From Paraburkholderia sp. BL21I4N1 (GTDB taxonomy: Bacteria; Pseudomonadota; Gammaproteobacteria; Burkholderiales; Burkholderiaceae): DNA of 64,000 bases. The notes beneath the pieces were generated by a model. That model did not search any database. It saw only the letters and a list, made by a program, of their open reading frames with translations, and had not been told where the DNA came from. The stretch spans positions 1 through 64,000 of the forward strand of contig NZ_PVEN01000019.1 in NCBI RefSeq assembly GCF_002973525.1, read 5' to 3'. Made by a program: the position numbers and the translations under genes. Positions 17,898 to 26,531 of this stretch are shown here, in pieces (the stretch's first letter is position 1; every line of letters starts with the position of its first letter).

Positions 17898-18836
17898 TCA
17901 GGCGTTCGCGGTGCGTACTCGCCATGCGGTCCAGCGCACCGTCGCCAGGACGGATGCCGCGACGATCAGCGCACCGCCGACCCACGCGGTCGCGGTAATC
18001 CTTTCCCCCAGCCACAGGCAGGCGAACACTGCGCCGAAGGCCGGTTCGCTACCCATCAGCAATGACACGCGGGTCGGACTGCTGCGTTTGATCGCGAAGT
18101 TCTGCGCGAAGAACGCGAACAGCGTGCAGGCCAGCACCAGATAGGCGATGTAACCCCAGAACGCCGGATGTCCCGCCAGCGAAGGCGCCGCCTGCCACTG
18201 TTGCGGCGCGAACAGCCAGGCCGCCGCGGCGCTGCCGAACGCCACCACGCCCGACTGCACGGCGGTCACCGTCAACGGCGGCAACGCCGAATCGCGCATG
18301 ACCCGCTTCGTCACGCAGACCGTCAACGCACGCAGCAGGGCGGCGAGCAGAATCAGCGCATCGCCGGGATTGAAGCTGAGTGCGCCGTCGCCCGCCAGCA
18401 GCCATGCGCCCAGCAGCGACAGCGCCACCGCGATCCATTCGACGCGGCTTGGCCGGCGCTTGAGCATCATCCATTCGACGAGCGGCGTCAGTACCACGCA
18501 CAGGCTGATCAGAAACGCGGCGTTGGCGGCGCGCGTCAGCAGAATGCCGAAGGTTTCACACAGAAAGATGCCGAGCAGCAGCAGGCCCGCGATGGAGACG
18601 CCGCGCAATGTGCGGGCGTCGGCGGCGCGCAGATGCCGCAGCGCCGGCGACAGGATCACGAAGGTGATCCCGAAGCGCAGTGCGAGCAAACCTAGTACCG
18701 GGTAGAACACCAGCGCGCTTTTGACCACGCCGTAGCTGGTGCCCCATACCACCGCGACGGCGAGCAGCATGAGATCGGAGATCAGGAGCAGGCGTTCCTG
18801 TTTATTTTGGTGAGCTTGTTCGGCTTGTTGAGACAT
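17898..18836 (-). CDS. EamA-family (DMT) transporter
   Basis: The protein has 312 residues and ten hydrophobic segments in two repeated EamA units. The first unit begins VVWGTSYGVVKSAL; the second ends in EPAFGAVFACLWLGERI, a typical EamA signature. Members export amino acids and other metabolites. The start is ATG at 18836, preceded on the minus strand by GGAGGT; the much longer frame to 19154 runs through the divergent regulator and is rejected. It is divergent from the LysR gene at 18961, which probably controls it. Confidence 0.86.
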   Translation of the reverse strand: MSQQAEQAHQNKQERLLLISDLMLLAVAVVWGTSYGVVKSALVFYPVLGLLALRFGITFVILSPALRHLRAADARTLRGVSIAGLLLLGIFLCETFGILLTRAANAAFLISLCVVLTPLVEWMMLKRRPSRVEWIAVALSLLGAWLLAGDGALSFNPGDALILLAALLRALTVCVTKRVMRDSALPPLTVTAVQSGVVAFGSAAAAWLFAPQQWQAAPSLAGHPAFWGYIAYLVLACTLFAFFAQNFAIKRSSPTRVSLLMGSEPAFGAVFACLWLGERITATAWVGGALIVAASVLATVRWTAWRVRTANA

Positions 18837-18960
18837 GACGGACCTCCGGCGGATAAGGGCGTATTGTCTGGTTTTGCATCGGAGGTGATAATCGGGTCGC
18901 CGTGCACAGCGTTTATGTCGCCAATGCATTAATCGATGAATCACTGACGAGTCCGCCACG
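18837..18960. promoter_or_regulatory. Divergent promoter region, EamA transporter / LysR regulator
   Basis: A 124-base intergenic region between divergent genes. ATTAATCGATGAAT (around 18928-18941) is partly palindromic and has the LysR-type T-N11-A spacing nearby; it is a plausible operator but unproven. Confidence 0.35.
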
Positions 18961-19881
18961 ATGACGCCTACCGAACTTTTCGCCTTGCTGCCGGATATGG
19001 CGGTGTTCGCACGTGTGGTCGACGCGGGCAATTTTTCGGTGGCGGCGCGGCAGTTGGGGAGCACGCCGTCGACGGTCAGCCGGCAGATCAAGCGCCTCGA
19101 GGACGCGCTGGCGACGCGTTTGCTGGAACGATCGACGCGTACCGTGCGGGTCACGGAATCGGGCGCTCAGGTGGCGCGTTATTGCCGCGACATGCTGAGC
19201 GCGGCCTCGGGCGCGGTCGATGCGGCCGGGCAACTGGCCGGCAGACCGCAGGGGAAGGTGAGCTTGAGCGCGCCGACGCAGTTTGCGAGGAGCGTGATTC
19301 ATCCGCTGATGGCGGGGTTTTTGCGGGCTTATGCCGAGGTGGATTTACAACTGTTGTTCACCGATCACGACGTGGACCCGCTTGTGGAGGATGTCGATCT
19401 GGTGATCCGCTTGACCGGGCATCCGCCGGAGAGTCTTGCGGGACGGCGGCTGGGGACGGTGCGGTGGTTGCTGGTGGCGTCGCCGGGTTATTTGCTGGAG
19501 CGTGGCACGCCGGCGATGCCGCGAGATCTGCTCAAGCATGCCTGCATCTATCTTGGCGAGACTGCCGATGACAATCGTTGGCGGTTTCGGCGCGGGGCCG
19601 AGACGCAGAGTGTCGATGTCAAGGGGCGGTATGTGGCCAATCACGCTGGCGCGCGGATTGAGGCGGCGTTGCAGGGGTTTGGGATTGCTAGCGTGCCGGA
19701 GTTCGCGGCGGGGGATTCGTTGCGGAGTGGTGAGCTTGTGCAGGTTTTAGCGGATTGGCGGGTTGAGGCGCGCGCTTACGCGGGGGAGGTTTGGGTGTTG
19801 TATCCGCCTAATCGGTTTTTGCCGCCTAAGGTTAGGGTGTTGATTGATTATCTGGTTGAACATGTTGGTGGGGTGGGGTGA
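18961..19881 (+). CDS. LysR-family regulator
   Basis: A 306-residue regulator with a winged helix-turn-helix at about residues 10-70 (NFSVAARQLGSTPSTVSRQI and RLEDALATRLLERSTRTVRVT) followed by a substrate-binding domain of the CrgA/AaeR-like type. It is divergent from an EamA exporter, the classic arrangement for a LysR regulator and its target. The 3' end is unusually AT-leaning in its wobble positions compared with its first half. It ends ten bases before the long palindrome at 19892. Confidence 0.86.
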   Translation: MTPTELFALLPDMAVFARVVDAGNFSVAARQLGSTPSTVSRQIKRLEDALATRLLERSTRTVRVTESGAQVARYCRDMLSAASGAVDAAGQLAGRPQGKVSLSAPTQFARSVIHPLMAGFLRAYAEVDLQLLFTDHDVDPLVEDVDLVIRLTGHPPESLAGRRLGTVRWLLVASPGYLLERGTPAMPRDLLKHACIYLGETADDNRWRFRRGAETQSVDVKGRYVANHAGARIEAALQGFGIASVPEFAAGDSLRSGELVQVLADWRVEARAYAGEVWVLYPPNRFLPPKVRVLIDYLVEHVGGVG

Positions 19882-19891
19882 AAGGGAGGGT

Positions 19892-20556
19892 TTTGGCCTG
19901 CTCGGCGGGTTTGGGTGTGATTGCTGCTGGGTTGGCCTTTCCTTGATTTGTTAGTGGTCTATTAGCGTTGCCCCTGTGCGGGGCGGCACCTACTTTTCTT
20001 TGCCTGCCGCAAAGAAAAGTAGGCAAAAGAAAGCGGCTCAAACCGCTAACCATGAAGCGGGTCCCCCGCACAGTCACGGTAGTGGCTCATCTGGAATCCG
20101 TGCCCTCGCACATTCCGCGTTGGTGGCACAGCCGTCATTCTTCCGGCGGCGCTGCGCGCGCCCCCGTGGTCGATCATCAAACCGTGTGTGCGCTGGGCAT
20201 TTTGGTGCCTCGCCGAGGCGAAGCCGACGGCTTCCGCCGAGCGCGGAAAAACGACTGGTTTGGGATGGACCGCCCCGGCGAGCGCGCAGCGCGAGGCGGG
20301 ATGAATGACGCCTTTGTCACCGGCGCGAAATGTGCGAGAGCACGGATTCCAGATGCACCACTACCGTGGCTGTGCGGGGGATCCGCTTATGAGCTGGCGG
20401 TGTGAGCCGCTTTCTTTTGCCTACTTTTCTTTGCGGCAGGCAAAGAAAAGTAGGTGCCCCCCCGCACAGGGGGAACGCTAATAAACCACCGTGAATTCAA
20501 GGAAAGGCCAACCCAGCAGCAATCACACCCAAAGCGCCGCGCAGGCCAACAAAAAA
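19892..20556. repeat. 665-bp imperfect palindrome filling a convergent intergenic gap
   Basis: The whole interval between the LysR stop (19881) and the CheV stop (20567) is one long inverted repeat with its centre at about 20227 (GGCGAAGCC, then GAC, then GGCTTCCGCC). Matching outer blocks include TGGGTGTGATTGCTGCTGGG (19912-19931) with its complement at 20510-20529, and the TATTAGCG / CGCTAATA pair near 19970 and 20478. Each arm contains its own smaller palindrome, CTACTTTTCTTTG followed by CAAAGAAAAGTAG (about 19990-20023 and 20422-20455). No protein is convincing inside. I associate this core with repeats in Paraburkholderia spacers, but did not check. It could act as a two-way terminator or be a non-autonomous mobile element. 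Confidence 0.85.
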
Positions 20557-20566
20557 ACCCCGCCCC

Positions 20567-21547
20567 TCAGGCCCCAACCTCCACAGGCGCCTTCCCCAAC
20601 GCACTCCGAATAGCATCCGCCAACTCAGCAGCGGCAAACTTCGCCACATACCCATTAGCCCCGGCATTCTTCACATGCGCCTCATTAGCCGCCCCGGTAA
20701 GAGAGGAATGAATAATGACGGGAATATCCCGAGTCCGCTCATCGGCCTTGATCTGACGGGTCAACATAAACCCATCCATCTCCGGCATCTCAAGATCGGT
20801 CAGCACCAGAGCAATACTGTCTTTCGCCCGCCCACCATTCGACTGCGCTTCCCGCGCCACCTGCTGCAACGTATTCCAGGCCTCTTCGCCAGTCTTCGTC
20901 ATCACATAGTCCGCGCCGATCGCGCTCAAAGCCTGCTCGATCAACTTACGAGCAAACCCCGAATCGTCAGCGGCGAGAATCTTGGCCCCGCGCCGAATCC
21001 CCAGCGCCTCGCCCATGACCGACGCCGGATCGACCGCCGGATGCTGCGAAGGAAACACATCCCGCAACACCTGCTCCACGTCGATCACCTGCGCAAGCCG
21101 CGAATCGCCCGTATTACCGTCGATCCGCGCAATGCTCGTCACCAGGTTGCCACCCGCCGCACCCTCCGCGGACAACACCTGATTCCACTCCAGCCGCACG
21201 ATATCGTCGACTTCCTCGACCGCGAACGCTTGCGTCGAGCGCGCGAACTCGGTGACCAGCAAAATGTTCAAACCGCGCGTCGGCTCGCAACCCATCAATC
21301 GCGGCAAATCGATCACCGGAATGATCTGCCCGCGAATATCCACCGCGCCCATCACATACGGCGACGATCCGGCAATCGGCGTCACCTGCGGCATCGTCGA
21401 AATTTCTCGGACCTTGAATACGTTGATGCCGTAAAGCTCATGCTGATCGCTGCCGGGAACCGAACCCAACCGGTACAGCAACAGCTCGAACTTGTTGGAA
21501 CTCGTCAGGTTGCTACGCTCGTCATTCGCGCGGTGATCTACGGCCAT
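20567..21547 (-). CDS. cheV: CheV-like chemotaxis coupling protein (CheW domain plus receiver)
   Basis: The protein has 326 residues. A CheW domain covers about residues 18-165 (ELYGINVFKVREI, GAVDIRGQIIPVIDLP), then a receiver domain covers about 187-320 with acidic pair D194/D195, phospho-acceptor D251 in LTDLEMPEMDG, and the SSLTGAANE switch segment. CheV proteins couple chemoreceptors to the CheA kinase, and phosphorylation is thought to tune adaptation. ATG 21547 has a TGGAGAAAG site; the annotated frame begins 13 codons earlier without one. No other chemotaxis gene is near, so it is an orphan adaptor. Confidence 0.88.
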   Translation of the reverse strand: MAVDHRANDERSNLTSSNKFELLLYRLGSVPGSDQHELYGINVFKVREISTMPQVTPIAGSSPYVMGAVDIRGQIIPVIDLPRLMGCEPTRGLNILLVTEFARSTQAFAVEEVDDIVRLEWNQVLSAEGAAGGNLVTSIARIDGNTGDSRLAQVIDVEQVLRDVFPSQHPAVDPASVMGEALGIRRGAKILAADDSGFARKLIEQALSAIGADYVMTKTGEEAWNTLQQVAREAQSNGGRAKDSIALVLTDLEMPEMDGFMLTRQIKADERTRDIPVIIHSSLTGAANEAHVKNAGANGYVAKFAAAELADAIRSALGKAPVEVGA

Positions 21548-21965
21548 CGGCTTTCTCCAGAATTGCGGTGCGTGTGGTGACGCCATGCATCGCTACGTTC
21601 GACGCTGGCGCGCGCCCTACCATCCTGTTATCGGCGCGAGCGCCGGAAAATTCAGCGTTTCCGCGCGGTTTCAGCAGCATTCTTGACCTATGTTCTGGTT
21701 AACACCCACGCACTATCAGGGGCACGAAGCATTCGCCGCAATACAGGCCTGTCAAGGCATTCATATGAAGGTTACCTAAGGTTACAGAAGGCACAGCGTC
21801 GTATCACATGGGGTACGGCGCGACTCCTAGAATTCATAGCGATAAAAGCGTGGCGCCGTCAGCGGCTCGCAAGCTGGCTGCAAGGTCGGCGCGCGGTCGC
21901 GCGCTGCAGATCGGCGCGGGCGCACACGCATTGCCGTCGTTTCGCTTCCACCTCCAGGAGAACAT
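21548..21965. other. Divergent spacer upstream of cheV-like and DUF4142 genes
   Basis: There is no coding frame of quality. Two direct repeats AAGGTTAC at 21768-21775 and 21778-21785 (ten-base period, one helical turn) lie about 190 bases before the DUF4142 gene and look like tandem half-sites for an activator. TTGACC at 21683 is a possible -35 element but no matching -10 element follows at the right distance. Confidence 0.4.
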
Positions 21966-22526
21966 ATGATCCGCTTGCCTCTCGCCACATTCACCGGTGC
22001 CTGCATGGCCAGCCTGCTGCTCGTCGCCAACGTCGCCCACGCGCAAACAGCCGCACCCGCGGCGGCGGATGCCAACCGTCTGCATGCCGCCGACCAGGCG
22101 TTCATCGCCGACGGCACCCAGGTCGTCGCGACGCAACGCGACGCCGCACGCATCGCGACATCCCGCTCCACCGATCGCGACGTCAAGGCTTTCGCCGAAC
22201 GCGTCTCGACCGACAACGCCAAAATCTCCGACGCGCTGCGCGCAGCCAGCCCGCGCGGCGTCGACGTGCCGAAGAACGATCCGGATGCGGCGGTGCTTGC
22301 CAGCATCAACACGCTGCGCGGCGCCGACTTCGATAAGACGTATATCGAACAGGTCGCGCTCGTCGGCGAGCAGAAAGCGCTGTCGGCGTTCCAGGCGGAA
22401 ATCGCGTCGGGCCGCGACGACCAGTTGAAGGCGGTCGCAAAACAGGCGCTGCCGACTATCCAGGCGCACTACGCCATGGCGCAGGATCTCGCCAAGCGCA
22501 AGCATCTGGCCACCAGCACGCAATAA
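21966..22526 (+). CDS. Exported DUF4142 protein
   Basis: The protein has 186 residues. The N-terminus is a clear signal peptide ending AHA before QTAAP, so the mature protein is periplasmic or surface-associated. The rest is alpha-helical with alternating Ala, Lys and Asp, matching the DUF4142 (ferritin-like helical bundle, formerly 'putative outer membrane protein') family; DADAA and VALVGEQKAL segments are typical. AGGAGA precedes ATG 21966. The family has no established biochemical role, although members are often stress-linked. Confidence 0.8.
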   Translation: MIRLPLATFTGACMASLLLVANVAHAQTAAPAAADANRLHAADQAFIADGTQVVATQRDAARIATSRSTDRDVKAFAERVSTDNAKISDALRAASPRGVDVPKNDPDAAVLASINTLRGADFDKTYIEQVALVGEQKALSAFQAEIASGRDDQLKAVAKQALPTIQAHYAMAQDLAKRKHLATSTQ

Positions 22527-22689
22527 CGCGCGTCGCGCCTCACGGGGCATGCAGTCGCCCATTCGAATGCGGTCTTTTCGGCGATAATCGGCTTCGTTCT
22601 TTCGAACGCGATGCGTGCGCGATCCACGCGCCGCATCGTCTTCACAAGCGCTTTCACGATTCCACCCGCATTCAATTCAAGCTCACCGT

Positions 22690-24399
22690 ATGGGCAAGCC
22701 TGCCACTCTGCCGCAACAGTTGGACTCGATGCTTCGGCAAGCCGTCGCGCTTCAACAGAACGGCGCCTTCGCCGAAGCCGAAGAACTCTATCGCGAGATT
22801 CTCGACATCAAGCCACGCCACTTCGACGCGCTGCAATTGCTGGGCGCACTCGCGCTGCAAGCGGGCCGTCTGGAAGAGGGCGTCGATCTGCTGAAGAAGG
22901 CGCTGGCGGTCAACGCCAAACAGGCGCCGATTCATTCGAACCTCGCCTATGCGTTGAACGCCTTGCAGCGTTTCGACGAAGGCCTCGCGAGCGCGGATCG
23001 CGCGCTGGCCTTGCAAGCCAGATTTCCCGATGCGCTGAACAATCGCGGCAACGCCCAGGCCGGTCTGAACCAGCCGCTCGATGCGCTCGGCAGTTTCGAC
23101 CGCGCCATCGCGCTGACGCCGGCTTTCGCACAGGCCTGGAACAATCGCGCGTGCGTGCTGCGCGATCTGGGCCGTCCCGCGGATGCGCTCGCCAGTTGCG
23201 ATCACGCACTCGAGTTACAGCCGAACTATCCCGATGCATGGAGCAATCGCGGCAATGCGCTCAGCGATCTGAACCAGCCGCACGACGCGGAGCTTAGCTA
23301 CCGGCGCGCGCTCGAACTCGCGCCGGCCTTCGCCGATGCATGGAATAACCTCGGCCTCACGCAGATCGATCTCGATCGGCACTCGGAAGCCTTGGCGAGT
23401 TACGAGCATGCGCTGGCCGTGAATCCCGCGTCGGCGGAAACGCATTGGAACGAATCGCTGTGTCTGCTGCAAATGGGGCAGCTCGAAGCCGGCTTTCGTC
23501 AGTACGAATGGCGCTGGGAACGCAACCGCATCAAGGCCGGCAAGCGCAGCTTCGCGCAGCCGCTGTGGCTCGGCGATTTTTCGATCGAAGGAAAAACGAT
23601 TCTGCTGCATGCCGAACAAGGCCTCGGCGACACGCTGCAGTTTTGCCGCTATGCGGCGCTGGTGTCGGCACTCGGTGCGAAGGTCGTGCTCGAAGTGCCC
23701 GCCGAGTTGATGCGACTCATGACCACGCTCGACGGTGTGGATCAGTTGATCGAAGCCGGGCAGCCGTTGCCGCACTTCGATTGCCACTGTCCACTGCTCA
23801 GTTTGCCGCTCGCGTTCAGGACCGGTCTCGCGAGCATTCCATCGGCGACGCCTTATCTGTTCGCCGACCACGTAGCCGTCGCGCAATGGCGCACGCGTCT
23901 TGACGAGGACGCAAACGGCCGGCTCAAAGTGGGCCTCGTCTGGGCGGGCGGCAACCGGCCGCACGTCGCGGAACTGCGCAAGAACGACGCGCGCCGTTCA
24001 ATCACGTTCGAGCGCCTCGCGCCGCTTCTCGACCTGCCGAACGTGCAGTTTTTCAGCCTGCAAAAAGGCACGGCCGCGCTGCAACTGTCGGACAGCGACA
24101 TGGGTCGCCGCGCGGTGATCGACCACACCGAAGCACTCAACGATTTCGCCGACACGGCGGCACTCGTCGCCAATCTCGATCTGGTGATTTCCGTCGATAC
24201 GTCCACCGCGCATCTGGCCGGTGCGCTAGACAGGCCGGTGTGGATTCTGAACCGCTTCGACACATGCTGGCGCTGGCTGCTGGAGCGCACCGACACGCCC
24301 TGGTATCCGCGCGCGCGTCTGTTCCGGCAACCCGCACTGGGCGACTGGGACAGCGTGATCCACGCCGCGCGCGACGCGCTCGCCAGGCTGACAAGCTAG
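22690..24399 (+). CDS. TPR-repeat protein with C-terminal glycosyltransferase-like domain
   Basis: A 569-residue protein. Residues about 10-280 contain seven or eight TPR units with the repeated pattern A-LNNRGNA, AWNNRACVL and AWSNRGNAL. The C-terminal part (about 300-560) has LLHAEQGLGDTLQFCRY, KVGLVWAGG and SVDTSTAHLAGALDRPVW, motifs of the GT9/GT41-like fold joined to TPRs in many proteobacteria. The acceptor is unknown; related proteins glycosylate proteins such as flagellin or adhesins, or act in polysaccharide pathways. The frame is open from 22615; ATG 22690 is chosen because the family begins near this point. The ribosome binding site is weak. No operon partner is obvious. Confidence 0.8.
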   Translation: MGKPATLPQQLDSMLRQAVALQQNGAFAEAEELYREILDIKPRHFDALQLLGALALQAGRLEEGVDLLKKALAVNAKQAPIHSNLAYALNALQRFDEGLASADRALALQARFPDALNNRGNAQAGLNQPLDALGSFDRAIALTPAFAQAWNNRACVLRDLGRPADALASCDHALELQPNYPDAWSNRGNALSDLNQPHDAELSYRRALELAPAFADAWNNLGLTQIDLDRHSEALASYEHALAVNPASAETHWNESLCLLQMGQLEAGFRQYEWRWERNRIKAGKRSFAQPLWLGDFSIEGKTILLHAEQGLGDTLQFCRYAALVSALGAKVVLEVPAELMRLMTTLDGVDQLIEAGQPLPHFDCHCPLLSLPLAFRTGLASIPSATPYLFADHVAVAQWRTRLDEDANGRLKVGLVWAGGNRPHVAELRKNDARRSITFERLAPLLDLPNVQFFSLQKGTAALQLSDSDMGRRAVIDHTEALNDFADTAALVANLDLVISVDTSTAHLAGALDRPVWILNRFDTCWRWLLERTDTPWYPRARLFRQPALGDWDSVIHAARDALARLTS

Positions 24400-24489
24400 C
24401 CGGAATCCGTCGCGCTAGCCGACGCGTTTCTGCCGACGCGCGTAGACTGAACGTCCGTTTATCGACGGCTAGGCCACGGAGATTCATCA

Positions 24490-25515
24490 ATGGAATACAG
24501 ACATCTGGGTGCATCCGGCTTCAAGGTGCCGGTCCTGAGTTTCGGCACGGGTACATTCGGCGGCAAGGGCGAGTTCTTCGAAGCGTGGGGCACCAGCGAC
24601 GTCGCGGAAGCGCGTCGTCTGATCGACATCTGTTTCGACGCGGGCGTCACCATGTTCGACAGCGCCGACATCTATTCGAACGGCGCGTCGGAGTCGGTGC
24701 TCGGCGAGGCGCTCAAGGGCAAGCGCGACAAGGCCATCATCTCGACCAAGGCGACCTTCCGTTTCGACGACAGTCCGAACAACGTCGGCTCGTCGCGCTT
24801 TCATCTGATCCAGGCGGTCGACGCCGCGCTCAAGCGTCTGCAAACCGACTACATCGACCTGTTCCAGTTGCATGGTTTCGACGCGAAAACGCCGATCGCC
24901 GAAGTGCTGTCCACGCTCGACGATCTGGTGCGCGCCGGCAAGATCCGTTATACCGGCGTGTCGAATTTTTCAGGCTGGCATCTGATGAAATCGCAGGATG
25001 TCGCGGACCGTTACGGCTATCCGCGCTATGTCGCGAATCAGGCGTATTACTCGCTAGTGGGCCGCGATTACGAATGGGAGTTGATGCCGCTCGGCATCGA
25101 TCAGGGGGTGGGCGCGGTGGTATGGAGTCCGCTCGGCTGGGGGCGTCTCACCGGCAAGATCAAGCGTGGCCAGGCGCTGCCCGAAACGAGCCGCCTCCAT
25201 AAAACCGCCGACATGGGGCCGCCGGTGCCGCAGGAGTATCTGTTCCGCGTGCTCGACGCGATCGACGAAGTCGCCGCCGAAACCGGCAAGACGGTGCCGC
25301 AGATTGCGCTGAACTGGCTGTTGCAGCGGCCGACGGTGTCCACGGTGCTGATCGGCGCGCGCAACGAGGAACAATTGCGGCAGAACCTCGGCGCGGTGGG
25401 CTGGAATCTGACGCCGGAACAGATGGCCAGGCTCGACGCGGCGAGCGCCGTGCGTCCCGCTTATCCGTACTGGCATCAGGAAGGATTCACGGAGCGCAAT
25501 CCGAAGGCGGTTTAA
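24490..25515 (+). CDS. Aldo/keto reductase
   Basis: The protein has 341 residues forming one (beta/alpha)8 barrel. The catalytic tetrad is visible: D57 and Y62 in FDSADIYSNG, K87 in ISTKATF and H128 in FQLHGFD. The C-terminal NADPH-binding motif is present (VLIGARNEEQLRQNLGA). It should reduce aldehydes or ketones with NADPH; the substrate cannot be assigned. GGAG stands seven bases before ATG 24490. A strong hairpin closes the transcript at 25543. Confidence 0.9.
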   Translation: MEYRHLGASGFKVPVLSFGTGTFGGKGEFFEAWGTSDVAEARRLIDICFDAGVTMFDSADIYSNGASESVLGEALKGKRDKAIISTKATFRFDDSPNNVGSSRFHLIQAVDAALKRLQTDYIDLFQLHGFDAKTPIAEVLSTLDDLVRAGKIRYTGVSNFSGWHLMKSQDVADRYGYPRYVANQAYYSLVGRDYEWELMPLGIDQGVGAVVWSPLGWGRLTGKIKRGQALPETSRLHKTADMGPPVPQEYLFRVLDAIDEVAAETGKTVPQIALNWLLQRPTVSTVLIGARNEEQLRQNLGAVGWNLTPEQMARLDAASAVRPAYPYWHQEGFTERNPKAV

Positions 25516-25542
25516 GCGGGTTTTCTTCCAAACGTCGATGCG

Positions 25543-25598
25543 TCGCCACGCGCTGCGGTCAAACGTGTCGTCACACGTTCAGCCGTAGCGCGTGGCGA
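25543..25598. terminator. Two-part hairpin terminator between convergent reductase genes
   Basis: The outer stem is TCGCCACGCGCT...CGG (25543-25558) with CCGTAGCGCGTGGCGA (25583-25598). Within it, AACGTGT (25562-25568) pairs with ACACGTT (25573-25579). TTTCATTT follows on the plus strand. It sits 28 bases after the aldo/keto reductase stop and 52 bases from the SDR stop on the other strand, so it can serve both. Confidence 0.7.
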
Positions 25599-25649
25599 TT
25601 TCATTTCCGCGCCGTATCCACGCTGCGCGACGCGTCATTGCCGCGTCGA

Positions 25650-26393
25650 TCAGGCCAGCCCGCCGTTCGCGCGCAACGTCTGGCCATTGACCCAACCTGC
25701 GTCTGGACCCGCCAGGAACGACACCACCGCGGCAATGTCTTCCGGCTCGCCGAGGCGTTCCAGCGGCGGCATTTTCGCGTAGGTCTGGATCTGCTCGTCG
25801 CTTTTGCCTTCGAAGAACAGCGCCGTCGCGACCGGCCCCGGCGCCACAGCGTTGACGGTGATGTGACGGCCGCGCAATTCCTTCGCGAAGATCTGCGTGA
25901 ACGCTTCGACCGCCGCTTTCGTCGCGGTGTAGATCGCGTAGCCCGGCAGATTCAACGCGAGCACCGTGCTCGAAAAATTGACGATACGGCCGCCGTCGTT
26001 CATTCGTTTGGCGGCTTCGCGCAGGGTGTTGAAGGTGCCGCGCACGTTGATGTCGAAGGTCTGGTCGTACACGGCGTCGCTGGTGTCGGCGAGCGGCATG
26101 GGCTTGAAGACGCCGGCATTGTTGACCAGAAGATCCACTTTGCCCAATTGCTGTTCGGTGGTCTCGAACAGGCGGCGTACGTCGTCGGGATTCGACACGT
26201 CGGCCCTGACCGCGATGGCTTTAACGCCTTTCGCCGTGAGCTGGGTGACGAGCGCGTCGGCTTCGGTCGAACTCGACGCGTAATTGACGACGATCGCGAA
26301 ACCGTCGTTGGCGAGGCGTTGCGCGACCGCTGCGCCAATGCCGCGCGAGGCGCCGGTGACGATGGCGACGCGAGCGTTTTGAGTGCTGTTCAT
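25650..26393 (-). CDS. Short-chain dehydrogenase/reductase (classical SDR)
   Basis: A 247-residue classical SDR. TGASRGIG at residues 13-20 binds NAD(P), NNAG at 91-94 stabilises the central sheet, and the catalytic residues are S142, Y155 and K159 in YTATK. The C-terminus WVNGQTLRANGG is usual. Candidate reactions include 3-oxoacyl reduction or sugar or alcohol oxidation; the neighbourhood does not decide. It is divergent from the LysR gene at 26532. Confidence 0.9.
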   Translation of the reverse strand: MNSTQNARVAIVTGASRGIGAAVAQRLANDGFAIVVNYASSSTEADALVTQLTAKGVKAIAVRADVSNPDDVRRLFETTEQQLGKVDLLVNNAGVFKPMPLADTSDAVYDQTFDINVRGTFNTLREAAKRMNDGGRIVNFSSTVLALNLPGYAIYTATKAAVEAFTQIFAKELRGRHITVNAVAPGPVATALFFEGKSDEQIQTYAKMPPLERLGEPEDIAAVVSFLAGPDAGWVNGQTLRANGGLA

Positions 26394-26531
26394 GATTCGT
26401 TCCCTTTGGATGGAGAGTGGATGAGAGGCATCATGAATGCTTTTCTCGCCGAGATAATCAGGCTAGACTCGGCATCATCATTCCATTTTCTTTAATAATG
26501 GGCGGAAACCCGCCTGTAAAGGGCGTCCAGC
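26394..26531. promoter_or_regulatory. Divergent control region, SDR / LysR
   Basis: It contains the inverted repeat CCATT-N9-AATGG at 26483-26501, which is a plausible LysR-type operator close to the regulator start. No clear promoter hexamers were assigned. Confidence 0.4.

Noticed and set aside
18837-19154. N-terminal extension of the EamA transporter frame
   Set aside because: It runs through the divergent regulator; ATG 18836 has GGAGGT and begins a normal EamA protein.
19968-20405. Short frames inside the long palindrome
   Set aside because: Translations are Arg/Pro-rich, differ between the two arms and lack signals; the DNA is better explained as a structural repeat.
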